Of a stretch of DNA of 64,000 nt, positions 1-8,010 are shown piece after piece. This DNA is from G963556115 sp963675945. Lineage in GTDB: Bacteria; Planctomycetota; SZUA-567. Where the stretch lies: the NCBI GenBank assembly GCA_963675945.1, contig OY780932.1:1240001-1304000 (forward strand). The letters run 5' to 3'. Position 1 is the first letter of the stretch, and every line of letters starts with the position of its first letter. The position numbers and the translations under genes are program-made. The notes under the pieces are model-generated. The model worked only from the letters and a program-made list of their open reading frames with translations. It was not told the origin of the DNA and made no database searches.

Positions 1-2
1 TA

Positions 3-36
3 TATAAGGGTAGAGTTTTTCTACCCTTATATTTTT
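3..36 (+). terminator. Rho-independent terminator
   Basis: An 11-bp perfect stem (3-13 with 21-31) closes a 7-nt loop and is followed by five T. It probably ends a plus-strand gene lying before the window and insulates the dehydrogenase gene that starts at 59. Confidence 0.75.
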
Positions 37-58
37 AGACGTGCAGGGGGAGATGATT

Positions 59-1093
59 ATGAAGATGATAATGTTCAATACTAAAAAGTATGACCAGCAA
101 TCATTTGAGCAGGCGCTGGAAGGAAGTAAGCATACTATCAGGTATGTTGAGGCGAAACTGAGTATAGAAACCGTCAAGCTTGCGGCTGGTTATGAGTGTA
201 TCTGTATCTTTGTCAATGATATTGCTGATGCCGAAGTCATACGAGAGCTGGCAGAAAATGGTACTAAGTTTATTGCTTTACGCTGTGCGGGGTTTAATAA
301 TGTTGATTTGCATGCGGCTCGCAAGTACGGAGTCTGTGTGGCCAGGGTGCCTGAGTACTCGCCTTTTGGGGTTGCAGAGCATGCGCTGGCTTTAATGATG
401 TCGCTAAATCGGAAGATCCACCGGGCATATAACCGTGTGCGTGAAGCCAACTTTGCCTTGAGCGGGTTGTTGGGTTTTGATCTTCACGGTAAAGTGGCCG
501 GAGTCGTCGGAACGGGTAAGATCGGGAGAATTGCTGCCACTATTTTGAATAAGGGCTTTGGTTGTAAGGTGTTGGCCTATGATAAATATCCTGATGCAGC
601 GCTAGCGGAAGACGGGGTAGAGTATGTTGAACTGGAGAAGCTCTTGAAGTCTTGTGATATTATTACTCTGCATTGTCCGCTCAACCCTGAGACCTATTAT
701 CTTATCAATGCAAGCTCGATACGACTGATGAAGCCGGGGGTAATGTTGATAAATACTAGCAGAGGGGCGCTTATTGATACTCTGGCGGTAATCGAGGGCC
801 TCAAGAGCGGGAGGATAGGTTCACTCGGTATAGATGTTTATGAGGAAGAAGGTGACCTCTTCTTTGAGGATCTTTCGGGAGAGGTTATACAGGATGATGT
901 ATTTGCCCGTCTGTTGACTTTACCGAATGTACTGGTAACTGGGCATCAGGCGTATTTTACCCTTGAGGCGCTGCATAATATTGCCCAGACTACGGTGCAG
1001 AATATAACAGAGTATGAAGATAATCATACCTGCGCCAATGCTGTGTTCTGTGACCGGATCAGGGCGTCTAACTCTTCACGTATAATTCAATAA
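59..1093 (+). CDS. ldhA: D-lactate dehydrogenase-like 2-hydroxyacid dehydrogenase
   Basis: The 344-residue product is an NAD-dependent D-isomer-specific 2-hydroxyacid dehydrogenase, cytoplasmic, most like fermentative LdhA (pyruvate to D-lactate). It shows the RCAGFNNVDL substrate-loop motif typical of LdhA, the Rossmann glycine motif GTGKIG, and the catalytic trio: Arg in NTSRGALIDT, Glu in DVYEEEGDLFFED and His in TGHQAYF. The open frame extends to a GTG at 41, but GGGGGAG at 46-52 is spaced correctly for the ATG at 59, and the family length (about 330-340) fits. A terminator precedes it, so it is probably transcribed alone. Related enzymes reduce other 2-keto acids, so the D-lactate assignment is family-based. 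Confidence 0.88.
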   Translation: MKMIMFNTKKYDQQSFEQALEGSKHTIRYVEAKLSIETVKLAAGYECICIFVNDIADAEVIRELAENGTKFIALRCAGFNNVDLHAARKYGVCVARVPEYSPFGVAEHALALMMSLNRKIHRAYNRVREANFALSGLLGFDLHGKVAGVVGTGKIGRIAATILNKGFGCKVLAYDKYPDAALAEDGVEYVELEKLLKSCDIITLHCPLNPETYYLINASSIRLMKPGVMLINTSRGALIDTLAVIEGLKSGRIGSLGIDVYEEEGDLFFEDLSGEVIQDDVFARLLTLPNVLVTGHQAYFTLEALHNIAQTTVQNITEYEDNHTCANAVFCDRIRASNSSRIIQ

Positions 1094-1117
1094 TTATATA
1101 TAGTTTGCTGTTTTCTG

Positions 1118-1230
1118 CGAGCCGAGGTTTTTAAAGAAATTTAGGAATATAATGAAGGTATAAATTGGCTAGGTTATACTGTTGCTCTTTGGCTGGATAG
1201 GAAAATCACTTATGTGGTTTTCCTTTTTTT
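1118..1230. repeat. Dispersed intergenic repeat, copy 1 (diverged)
   Basis: It starts with CGAGCCGAGGT, continues with a GGAAT...GAAGGTAT...AAATTG block and ends in the hairpin GGAAAATCAC-TTAT-GTGGTTTTCC. The same order of elements occurs at 12065-12166, and partly at 7241-7295. This copy is the most diverged and has lost the middle hairpin. Confidence 0.5.
1200..1230 (+). terminator. Rho-independent terminator at the end of repeat copy 1
   Basis: A 10-bp perfect stem (1200-1209 with 1214-1223), a 4-nt loop and seven T form a strong terminator about 110 nt downstream of the dehydrogenase stop codon. Confidence 0.8.
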
Positions 1231-1752
1231 ATTGTATGAATAAACCGGCCGGTAGCGGGATTTGCAGTTGAAGACGCACCGTGCAACCAGTCCACTTGTG
1301 CTTGGATGTCTGAAAATAGTAACTGGTAATATCTTTAGATCATGGAAGTTTTTCGCTAGAACACAGGTGAATTTAAAACTGGTGAGGGATATGCTTGATA
1401 CTCCCTTCGTGCGAAAAGCCAGGCTCTAGACAACCGTTATACTCAATCCGAAGGTCTATATGTTGTACTTAGAGTTTTATATATCTGTTCACTTTGTTCT
1501 CACTTAGAATTCAATGTCAAATCTTAATTGTTATATTGATTTACGGCATTTGAGCTGCTTGCACCTGTAAAAAATGATGTCTAAAATATATTATTGACAT
1601 AACAGGTTGAATGTGTAGTTTTTTGCGTTTTATGTAATTACTTATATATTAGTATGTTAAGTGCCTTAATGGTTCTGGTACGCTCTTTGATTATTGTATT
1701 TGTATAGTTGAGAATTAATATATGTATATTTGCGGATAAAGAGAGGTACGTG
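1231..1752. other. Gene-free stretch, possible untranslated RNA or leader
   Basis: I see no convincing coding frame here. The part around 1240-1440 is less AT-rich than the flanks and contains complementary blocks, but it matches no RNA family I can recognise (not tmRNA, RNase P RNA, SRP RNA or 6S RNA by their usual motifs). A TTGACA box at 1594-1599, without a clear -10, could drive the small genes that follow. Confidence 0.3.
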
Positions 1753-1890
1753 ATGAAGAATACGAAGATATCAAGGCTACGTAGGTATTGTATAAGGTGT
1801 ATGTCAGAAAATGATATCGATTATGAATTGCCGCTTATGGGAGGGGTTTTGGTGTTGTTGGTACTAATGGTGCTGATAGTCAGTATTTGA
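1753..1890 (+). CDS. Small single-span membrane protein, unknown
   Basis: The 45-residue product has a basic N-terminal half (KISRLRRYCIRC) and a C-terminal hydrophobic span (MGGVLVLLVLMVLIVSI) reaching the last residue, as in small tail-anchored or regulatory membrane peptides. The frame is open from 1708, but the purine-rich AGAGAGG at 1740-1746 suits the ATG at 1753. The next gene follows 50 nt later on the same strand. I do not recognise the family, and a chance open frame is possible. Confidence 0.4.
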   Translation: MKNTKISRLRRYCIRCMSENDIDYELPLMGGVLVLLVLMVLIVSI

Positions 1891-1940
1891 GTGCTGGTTA
1901 AGGGCAGAATAAAGAATGAATTTAAGCTATGGAGAATAAA

Positions 1941-2234
1941 ATGAATATTGAAGCAGAGAGAATTGTCAAGGTTATTCGGGACTATAAGGGTGTTGAAAGA
2001 AGTATGGCGCTTCAGGAAGCGCTTGGTTATGAGGATGTAACTGGAATGGGAGAGGATAACGAGTATAATTATATTTTAGAAGCTGCTGAGATGTGTGTAG
2101 AGAACCCGGCTATTGATCATACGGCTTTGGGTAGAATAAAAAGGATGAGCAATATCTTTTCGGAAGATGAACTCAACACTAAGATTGGTCTGCTCGTTGA
2201 TGTGATCTTTACTCAGGGAGTTCTTTCAGCTTAA
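1941..2234 (+). CDS. Hypothetical 97-residue acidic protein
   Basis: A small soluble acidic protein, predicted largely helical, with no signal peptide and no family I recognise. An ATG at 1929 is in frame, but GGAG at 1931-1934 lies inside that extension and is spaced 6 nt from the ATG at 1941, so the shorter form (starting MNIEAERIVK) is preferred. It converges with the ligase gene on the other strand, leaving 55 nt between stop codons with no clear terminator. Confidence 0.6.
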   Translation: MNIEAERIVKVIRDYKGVERSMALQEALGYEDVTGMGEDNEYNYILEAAEMCVENPAIDHTALGRIKRMSNIFSEDELNTKIGLLVDVIFTQGVLSA

Positions 2235-2289
2235 ATCTGTTATTAAACTATGATTGGTAGCCTAAACTTGGTTTATACTGAGTATCGAT

Positions 2290-3051
2290 TTAGCTGGGGT
2301 TGGTGTCGATACGGGGGCGTTTGCGTTCAATATTCCAGGAAGGTTGTAGGTACTTCTGCTCTATAAGCTGGGTAAAGAGCAGGTTAGTTTCTGGTAGTGA
2401 GCCGATGGGCGCCCAACCTTGCACCGCGAATTCTTCTGCTAGAGCTTGGCTTAATTCCGCGCAGTCAAGCTCAGGGTTGGCAGAGCAGAGATTCAAGCAG
2501 AAATTGGTGTGGGAACGGTTCCGGCGGTAATCCGGAACTTCGCTGGGAAAAGCGAGATAGCGTTCCAGCAGAGCTGGATCAAGATCTACTAATATAGATA
2601 CGTGGACGACTAGAGCACGTTTTTTGCGTAATTGCGCGCAACCGGCTACTTTGCGGGCGGTACCGTGTTGCTCGAGGGTGATGTCTGATATTCCCGAGAC
2701 ACTGGCTTTAAGGTTGTAGCGGGAAAGAGCTTTGATGATGGGTTTGGTATAATAGCTGAAGGACTCTTTGATGCTGAGTTCTCCGGTGGCGCCGGAGATG
2801 GGGGCAATAATCTCGCAACAGATGGTCTGGGAGTTGAGAATAACAGCTCCTCCGCCAGATTGTCGGCGGACAATACGTACTTTATCTGCCAGTATATGAT
2901 CTAAATTCAATTCGCGTTCGGCGCTCTGTGATACCCCGAGAGCAGCAGCGGTTGATTCCTCCTGCCAGATAAGGCTGGAGATATTATCTACTCCGGTGAT
3001 AGCCAGGGCTTCGGTATAGGCCAGAGCCGTCTCGGTAGGTAGTATTAACAT
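2290..3051 (-). CDS. lplA: Lipoate-protein ligase A family protein
   Basis: This 253-residue protein belongs to the biotin/lipoate ligase fold. It carries the RRQSGGGAV motif that binds the lipoyl-adenylate and, about 70 residues later, the KVAGCAQLRKKRALVVHVS segment with the conserved lysine. The likely role is attaching lipoate (salvaged or transferred) to the lysine of lipoyl domains in 2-oxoacid dehydrogenases or GcvH in the cytoplasm. It lacks the long C-terminal domain of E. coli LplA, as many short homologues do, so it could instead be an octanoyl/lipoyl transferase (LipM or LipL-like). It starts 200 nt from, and divergent to, the gene at 3253. Confidence 0.78.
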   Translation of the reverse strand: MLILPTETALAYTEALAITGVDNISSLIWQEESTAAALGVSQSAERELNLDHILADKVRIVRRQSGGGAVILNSQTICCEIIAPISGATGELSIKESFSYYTKPIIKALSRYNLKASVSGISDITLEQHGTARKVAGCAQLRKKRALVVHVSILVDLDPALLERYLAFPSEVPDYRRNRSHTNFCLNLCSANPELDCAELSQALAEEFAVQGWAPIGSLPETNLLFTQLIEQKYLQPSWNIERKRPRIDTNPS

Positions 3052-3136
3052 TAAACTCTCCGTAAATGAATCTGTGTAATTTTATGTATAGTCTCTCGGA
3101 TTGCAAAGAAAAAATGTTCTGGGCTTGTATCATTAC

Positions 3137-3165
3137 TTGACATGCTTCTGGCTTTGACTTAAATA
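3137..3165 (+). promoter_or_regulatory. Sigma70-type promoter for the gene at 3253
   Basis: A consensus TTGACA at 3137-3142 lies 17 nt before TAAATA (3160-3165). A TATAAT is also present at 3166-3171 but is spaced too far (23 nt). It faces the membrane-protein gene at 3253. Confidence 0.5.
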
Positions 3166-3252
3166 TATAATAGAAGGTAATGTTGTTCTACGACAACAAG
3201 AAGGATTGTCGTTTTATAGCTCGGGCTTAGATGTGGAGTAAACGGGTATACT

Positions 3253-3915
3253 GTGAAAAAACGTAAAGTAGAGTTATATGAAATATTGGCCAGCAGCAGT
3301 GATGTCGCGGCCAGCGACGAGCTAGAGGATAAGGTATATTCTGAGCCCAAAGCGTATAAGGCTTTTGCTCGCGCCAGGAGTGGACGTGAGATTATTTTTA
3401 CTCTCGATGGGGCTTTTATTATCTTTGTTGTTATTATGTTGATGATTGGGACCGCTTTTTTTCTCGGTTATCAAAAGGGTGCGGGCGAGACCAAGGCTTC
3501 ATTCATGCGTAATACCAATAATCTTAGTCGAGTGGAGGCGGTAGATAAAATTCAGTTGGTGACCGAGTATACCCCGCCTACCGGCAGTATTGAGATACCG
3601 AACGGGAAGTATTCACTCAAATTGATTTCACTCAAACGGAATAACGAGAATTATCGCCGGTTGGTAGATCTGAAACGTCAGGTTTTAGGGAATTCACTGG
3701 TTGCTAGCAGTAAGCTTCACCTCTTTATCTTTGATTCCGGTAAGGGTGGGGTTTATTCGCTCGCTATAGGGTTATTTGATGAGCTTGATGATGAGATGTT
3801 GGCGACGATGCAGGGTTTCTTTAAGAATTATTCTCTGGATGGTAAGAACCCGGCTTTTAAAAGTTTTTCATCTGAGCGAGTAGAGGATCTGGGCGAAGCC
3901 AGAGTAGAAAATTAG
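3253..3915 (+). CDS. Hypothetical single-pass membrane protein, SPOR-like C-terminus
   Basis: The 220-residue product has a basic start (MKKRKVE), a charged cytoplasmic segment of about 50 residues, one transmembrane helix near 51-73 (AFIIFVVIMLMIGTAFFLGY) and a 145-residue outer part. Within that part, YSLKLISLKRNNEN...LHLFIFDSGKGGVYSLAIG resembles the beta-alpha-beta pattern of SPOR-type domains that bind peptidoglycan, but this is weak. The start is GTG; no ATG is available before the membrane span. I cannot name the family. Confidence 0.65.
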   Translation: MKKRKVELYEILASSSDVAASDELEDKVYSEPKAYKAFARARSGREIIFTLDGAFIIFVVIMLMIGTAFFLGYQKGAGETKASFMRNTNNLSRVEAVDKIQLVTEYTPPTGSIEIPNGKYSLKLISLKRNNENYRRLVDLKRQVLGNSLVASSKLHLFIFDSGKGGVYSLAIGLFDELDDEMLATMQGFFKNYSLDGKNPAFKSFSSERVEDLGEARVEN

Positions 3916-4047
3916 TTGTGTGTGGTTTTTTCAAGGTTATACTTGTTTTTTGCTTAGAAATAAGGTAAAACTACACTATTGTGTTTCTCATTATGAACCA
4001 AAGTTTTATGATAATACTGCTGAGACTTTGTTGGAAAATAGTTTTGT

Positions 4048-4926
4048 ATGAAAAAAATACCCTATTGTGTGCCAGAAATAATTGAGACAGTATTGAGTAC
4101 TGCCAAGAATGTCTCGGATAAGCTTTTTATTCATAAAAAGGTTATCAATACTGTTATTGATAAGATCGCAAGCTTGGAGGAACTCGGAGATTCTCCGTAT
4201 GAGTTGATGCGTATCTGTCTTCGCTCTGCCTATAAGGCGCTTGGAGCTACAGATCCGTATGAGCAGAAGAAGCAGGAGTTCAGTCGGGATGTGCAGGGCT
4301 TGCAGGGGTATTTTGGCGAGTATATTAAAAACTTTGGGGATGAGCTTGAGGCCAGCATAAATATTGCCGCTGCTCTGAACTATGAGGGCTTGTGTGCTTG
4401 CTCGCTTAGCGGTCGGAGTATTGGGAAGCGCATATGTAGTCTGCTGGAGAGTGAAGATATCTCGCAGGAGTCTATTAAAGAGTTTGAGCGGGTAACTAAG
4501 AATGCTGAGACAGTACTTTATATTATAGATTCTGTCGGAGAGATTATCGGCGATAAATATCTGATTGAGGTTTTGTCCAGGGATTATACCGTTACGGTAG
4601 TGGTTGCACCCCAGCCGATACTCTTTCGTGCTACCGCAGAGGATGCCCTTGCCTGTGGCCTAGATAAATTTGCCGCATTGGTAGATCCTGGAGCAGATAT
4701 GTATGGGGTCAACTTGGAGAAGGTGTCCAGTGAATTTAGGAAGCTTTTCAAGGAGAGTGATGTGGCAATTATCAAGGGAGGGGTAAATGCCAGAACCTTG
4801 GCGAACTGTGGGCGGGATTATTTTATACTTGGGGCAGGTTATACTACTGAAAATATTGCCGGTGAGATTGAGGTGCGTAAAGATTCAACTATGCTCAGAA
4901 AATTTATCAAGTATATTGAAGCGTGA
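4048..4926 (+). CDS. DUF89 (ARMT1-like) metal-dependent phosphatase family protein
   Basis: A 292-residue cytoplasmic protein resembling the DUF89 family, whose members are metal-dependent phosphatases acting on damaged or excess phospho-metabolites. The pattern is YIIDSVGEIIGDKYLIEVL at about 158-176, APQPILFRATAEDA, and IIKGGVNARTL near 242-252, which correspond to the family DNxGE, PxLNDAT-like and KGxxN motifs. Position 162 is Ser where the family normally has the metal-binding Asn, and the central NDAT motif is RAT, so activity may be altered or lost. It is preceded by 130 nt of AT-rich DNA and followed closely by a consensus promoter for the next gene. Confidence 0.7.
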   Translation: MKKIPYCVPEIIETVLSTAKNVSDKLFIHKKVINTVIDKIASLEELGDSPYELMRICLRSAYKALGATDPYEQKKQEFSRDVQGLQGYFGEYIKNFGDELEASINIAAALNYEGLCACSLSGRSIGKRICSLLESEDISQESIKEFERVTKNAETVLYIIDSVGEIIGDKYLIEVLSRDYTVTVVVAPQPILFRATAEDALACGLDKFAALVDPGADMYGVNLEKVSSEFRKLFKESDVAIIKGGVNARTLANCGRDYFILGAGYTTENIAGEIEVRKDSTMLRKFIKYIEA

Positions 4927-4927
4927 G

Positions 4928-4955
4928 TTGACATTGAAGTTTATTTTCGTATAAT
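4928..4955 (+). promoter_or_regulatory. Consensus sigma70 promoter
   Basis: TTGACA (4928-4933), a 16-nt spacer and TATAAT (4950-4955) match both hexamers perfectly. It starts directly after the DUF89 stop codon and points to the small basic protein gene 220 nt downstream. A hairpin begins about 10 nt after the expected transcription start. Confidence 0.7.
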
Positions 4956-4971
4956 TCTTCATACTATCTGT

Positions 4972-5007
4972 TCCATACGACTTTAGCGTATGGAGCGATT
5001 TTATTTT
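4972..5007 (+). terminator. Hairpin with T-rich tail after the DUF89 gene
   Basis: An 8-bp perfect stem (4972-4979 with 4987-4994, 7-nt loop) is followed by GCGATTTTATTTTA. It can serve as the DUF89 terminator, but because it lies just downstream of the promoter at 4928-4955 it would also be the 5' hairpin or attenuator of that transcript. Confidence 0.55.
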
Positions 5008-5180
5008 AGATGGTTGTAACTTATTGTTGTTTAGTATGTTATAATTATTATTATGTTTATTTTGTAAGAATAATATAGTAATGTAATTGAGTATTATTTC
5101 TGTCTCTTCTGCATTTTAGGCTGGGATTGGAGGCTATTAATAATGACAATTACGGGGCTGATAACGCCCAGGGAGAAAAA

Positions 5181-5372
5181 ATGAGTATTCATAGTAGTCT
5201 GAAATTAGGTTCGGGATTGGGTAAGCACCGTAATGTTCTTACCAGAGTAGAGCGTCTTTCAAAGCTTGAAGCAGATGGCAGGTGGGGTAAAGAGAAGAGT
5301 GTTCTGGGCATTCCCAAGGTACGCTCTATCAAGGTGATTCTTAAGAAGAAGAAGAAGAAGACTGAAGATTAA
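5181..5372 (+). CDS. PVC-type small basic protein
   Basis: A 63-residue basic protein beginning MSIHSSLKLGSGLGKHRNV, containing RNVLTRVERL and GRWGKEKSVLGIPKVR, and ending in a run of lysines (KVILKKKKKKTED). This matches the small basic protein family seen in Chlamydiae, Verrucomicrobia, Lentisphaerae and Planctomycetes (TIGR04137, from memory); its function is not established, and nucleic-acid or ribosome binding is only suggested by charge. The frame is open from a TTG at 5127, but GGGAG at 5170-5174 and the family N-terminus fix the start at 5181. It appears to be a single-gene unit between a consensus promoter and a hairpin. Confidence 0.85.
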   Translation: MSIHSSLKLGSGLGKHRNVLTRVERLSKLEADGRWGKEKSVLGIPKVRSIKVILKKKKKKTED

Positions 5373-5407
5373 TATCCTGGTATTTTGAGGATGTTTGAGG
5401 ATTTGTG

Positions 5408-5434
5408 GAGGATAGAGAGGATATCTCTATCCTC
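5408..5434 (+). terminator. Hairpin after the small basic protein gene
   Basis: An 11-bp perfect stem (5408-5418 with 5424-5434) with a GGATA loop lies 36 nt after the stop codon. The T tract after it is broken (TGCTCTATTGTTCTTG), so it may protect the 3' end rather than terminate strongly. Confidence 0.5.
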
Positions 5435-5570
5435 TGCTCTATTGTTCTTGTATAACTATTGGATAATTATTGAGAGTCGCGGGCGATAAAAGTACTTGAA
5501 TAATCTGTATATTTGGAGAGAATAAATATAAGGACATAGAGAGGGTTGGAAGGTATAAGGAAGAAGTAAA

Positions 5571-5933
5571 ATGTTTCGTGAAATGCTTACCAATAAGGTA
5601 CACCGGGCTACAGTTACCGAAGCGGATTTGAATTACGAGGGTTCGCTTTCGCTCTGTACCGAGCTGATGCAGGCTTCGGGTATTATCTCCGGGCAGAAGG
5701 TGGACGTGGTTAATATCAATAATGGTGCAAGATTTCAGACTTATATTATTGATGGTACCAAGGGGCAATGTTGTCTTAATGGGGCTGCGGCACGGCTGGG
5801 CGAGGTTGGGGATAAGGTTATTATTATGGGGTATAGCCTTTTGAGCGATGCTGAGGTGCAAAACTATAAGCCAAAGCGAGTGTTGGTTGATGCTACTAAT
5901 AATATTGTTGCAGTTAAGGATAGTATAATATAG
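5571..5933 (+). CDS. panD: Aspartate 1-decarboxylase
   Basis: PanD converts L-aspartate to beta-alanine for pantothenate and CoA synthesis. The 120-residue proenzyme has the normal family length and the self-cleavage site Gly24-Ser25 (YEGSLSLC), which generates the pyruvoyl group on the new N-terminus. Lys9 and His11 (NKVHRATV), Arg in NGARFQTY and the following Tyr, and NGAAARLG are all in place. GGAAGAAG lies 5 nt before the ATG. The gene ends in a strong terminator and no other pantothenate gene is nearby. Confidence 0.95.
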   Translation: MFREMLTNKVHRATVTEADLNYEGSLSLCTELMQASGIISGQKVDVVNINNGARFQTYIIDGTKGQCCLNGAAARLGEVGDKVIIMGYSLLSDAEVQNYKPKRVLVDATNNIVAVKDSII

Positions 5934-5954
5934 CGTCTTTCTTTGTTGTATTTG

Positions 5955-5987
5955 AAACGCCGATCAGGTATTGATCGGCGTTTTTTT
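5955..5987 (+). terminator. Rho-independent terminator of panD
   Basis: A 12-bp stem (5955-5966 with 5972-5983), a 5-nt loop and a continuing T run of seven form a strong terminator 22 nt after the panD stop codon. Confidence 0.9.
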
Positions 5988-6069
5988 GGTATATTGTGGA
6001 TACTGGCAAGAATAGTGTTATAATGGGTTTTATGGTGGATATTATTAGCTATTTTATTAGAGGGTGGGC

Positions 6070-7197
6070 ATGGCGCAGAAAAAATGGTTGAACTTTGCTG
6101 ACTATCAACGGGCTTTGGAGCAGGTGCTTGTGGATCTGCCTCCGGTCATTATAGTTGAGGGAGAAGAGGAGCATTTACGCCATCGGGCGATTGAAATGAT
6201 ACAGCACAAGTTGCGGAGCAAGTATCCGGAGATAGCTGAGGTGCAGTTCTTTGGGCCGGAAGTGGTCGGGGAAGGTAGATTTGATTTTGCCGAATTGCTG
6301 GTAGAGTTGGGAAGTGCGAGTCTGTTTGCTAGTGAGAAGATAATAACCTTTAGAAGGGCGCAACGCTCGTTGTTTATTGCCGGTAGCGCTGCCGGCAATA
6401 GCCGGATAACACCGCAGGATTCGCTACTTGAGTATATCAAAAAACCCTCGCTGCATAATTATTTTATTATCGAGGTGGAGAAGATAAACCGTCAGAGGGT
6501 TTTGGGCAAGGTTCTGGCCAAGGAGGCAATCATTCCTTGTCCGGTGCTGGGACGGCAAGGGGATATAATTACTTGGATGAAGAGTGAAGCCAGGCAGCGG
6601 CAGAAAGAGCTCTCGGCTGAGGCTGCATTAGTGCTTTACCGAGCGCATGGCTCGGAATTGGGGATAATTGCCGCGGAGATAGAGAAGCTGGTGAATTATG
6701 TCGGAAAGGAACATAGTATTGGGGTTGAGGATGTTCAGAAGTTTCTCTCGGGATCGGTAGAGTTCAGTATCTTTGAATTGATTGATGCGGTTGAAAGGCG
6801 TGATTTGAGTAAGGCGCTGTATTATGTCCGGTTGCTCTGTGAGCAGGGGAGTAAGGATCAGAGCGGGAAGAGGCAGGACGGGTTGTCCTCAGCGCATCAG
6901 GCGTTGGCGCTTATTGCGGCAACACTGGAAAATCTGATTCAGATCAGGGCATTAATTGCCGAACAACTTGTAGAGGCTGAAATAATTAAGGAGTTGGGGT
7001 TATATCCGAAGCGAGCTGAGAAGCTGATTCGGAGTGCTAGCGCTTTTACTTTGAGCGAGTTGGCGCAGGCTCTCAATATTCTGACTCTGGAGATGAAGTC
7101 GGCACATGATACCGGAGCAGACCCGAAGCTGTCGCTGGAGCGAGTGGTATTGGCGATATGTTGCTCGCAGAAACCGGTGAGTTTGCCGAAATTATAG
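6070..7197 (+). CDS. holA: DNA polymerase III delta subunit
   Basis: The 375-residue product resembles HolA, the clamp-loader delta subunit that opens the beta sliding clamp during replication. Matching signs are PPVIIVEGEEEHLRHRAIEMI at the N-terminus (the delta domain I start), LLVELGSASLFASEKIITFRRA, a central YRAHGSELGIIAAEIEKLVNYVG segment, and the late LGLYPKRAEKLIRSASAFT helix region. An upstream in-frame GTG at 6064 exists, but AGAGGG at 6059-6064 suits the ATG at 6070. A TATAAT at 6019-6024 with TTGTGG 19 nt earlier may be its promoter. It converges with hemW across the repeat-rich 840-nt gap. Confidence 0.87.
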   Translation: MAQKKWLNFADYQRALEQVLVDLPPVIIVEGEEEHLRHRAIEMIQHKLRSKYPEIAEVQFFGPEVVGEGRFDFAELLVELGSASLFASEKIITFRRAQRSLFIAGSAAGNSRITPQDSLLEYIKKPSLHNYFIIEVEKINRQRVLGKVLAKEAIIPCPVLGRQGDIITWMKSEARQRQKELSAEAALVLYRAHGSELGIIAAEIEKLVNYVGKEHSIGVEDVQKFLSGSVEFSIFELIDAVERRDLSKALYYVRLLCEQGSKDQSGKRQDGLSSAHQALALIAATLENLIQIRALIAEQLVEAEIIKELGLYPKRAEKLIRSASAFTLSELAQALNILTLEMKSAHDTGADPKLSLERVVLAICCSQKPVSLPKL

Positions 7198-7240
7198 CTA
7201 TTAGTATATAAAAATTGTTTGTAAAGGCAGGTTAAATCAA

Positions 7241-7295
7241 GAGGCTGTGGTAGGAGTCTGCCGCGAAGGTAGGGAAAATTGCGTTGGCAATTTTC
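7241..7295. repeat. Dispersed intergenic repeat, copy 2 (partial)
   Basis: GAGGCTGTGG...TCTGCCGCGAAGGTAGGGAAAATTGCG aligns with copy 3 at 12067-12110. It contains the hairpin GAAAATTGC-GTTG-GCAATTTTC (7274-7295), nearly identical to the hairpin at 12101-12122. The second hairpin of the element (GAAGATCAC...GTGATTTTC) appears later in the same gap, at 7579-7599 and 7858-7878. Confidence 0.65.
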
Positions 7296-7310
7296 GAGTT
7301 TGGTTAAAAG

Positions 7311-7885
7311 TTCTGGACGTAGCTGGTTGGCTGGAGTGTGTAGGCCTGCGGGTTGAGTTTGTCGGCTTGGCTGGGGTCAGGGCTGTTTACGCGAAGCGTT
7401 CAGCATGAGCTTACAGCGATTCTGCTTACTATTATATTCTCAGTTACTGCGTGCAGTAACTGAGACACACCTTTGGAAAAGGTGTGCTAAACGTTCAGTA
7501 AAAGCTGAACGGGATGCATCTCGCAGCCTCAGCAGGTAGTCTTACTACCTGCTGGTTTGCTGGTGTTTGCTGAGTGCGAAGATCACGTGAGTGATTTTCT
7601 GGACTCGGCTGGAGTTTTGGGTGTAACTGGTTTGGTGGGAAAGTGTAGTCTGGGGGGGTAAGATTTGAGGTTGGCTGGGGTCAGGGCTTTTGCGCGAGGC
7701 GGTCAGCCCAAGAGTTCTGACTTGGCAACCTATGATTATACTTTCAGCCTCTGTTCGTTTATTCGCAGAGGCTTCGATCGACTTTCGCCCGAGTAGCGGA
7801 CAAAGGAGGCAAATTCTCTCCCTCCGGTCGAGTTATGTAGCGCTTCGAGTGAATATGAAGATCACGTGAATGATTTTCTAATCTT
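7311..7885. repeat. Imperfect tandem duplication of hairpin-rich non-coding DNA
   Basis: Two units of about 290 nt follow each other (about 7311-7596 and 7597-7885). Each starts TTCTGGAC, has TTGGCTGGGGTCAGGGCT (7367-7384 approximately, and 7671-7688), then GCGAAGCGTTCAGC or GCGAGGCGGTCAGC, then a set of inverted repeats, and ends in GAAGATCACGTGA(G/A)TGATTTTC. Inverted repeats in unit 1 include 7438-7465 (13-bp perfect stem), 7466-7486, 7492-7511 and 7531-7553 (10-bp perfect stem). Unit 2 has a stem at 7746-7772. No reading frame of note crosses it. Confidence 0.7.
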
Positions 7886-7964
7886 TTTAAAGTTTTCATT
7901 CATAATGAATAATATCATCGAATTAAATTTTGTGCTTTTGCATTACACTTGCGAAAATTGTGAT

Positions 7965-8010
7965 CAAACGGACACCGTTTGTCAGAGGTTTGGGGACGGA
8001 TAGTCCCCAA
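7965..8010. other. Two hairpins downstream of hemW
   Basis: CAAACGG-ACA-CCGTTTG (7965-7981) and TTGGGGAC-GGATA-GTCCCCAA lie between the repeat cluster and the minus-strand hemW stop codon. Neither is followed by a clean T run on the minus strand, so they may act as 3'-end hairpins rather than as a classic terminator. Confidence 0.4.

Noticed and set aside
1240..1440. tmRNA, RNase P RNA or 6S RNA
   Set aside because: None of the conserved blocks of these RNAs could be found, so no name was given.
7311..7885. CRISPR array or integron attC array
   Set aside because: Only two large imperfect units, no short regular repeats with spacers, no cas or integrase genes, no attC core sites.
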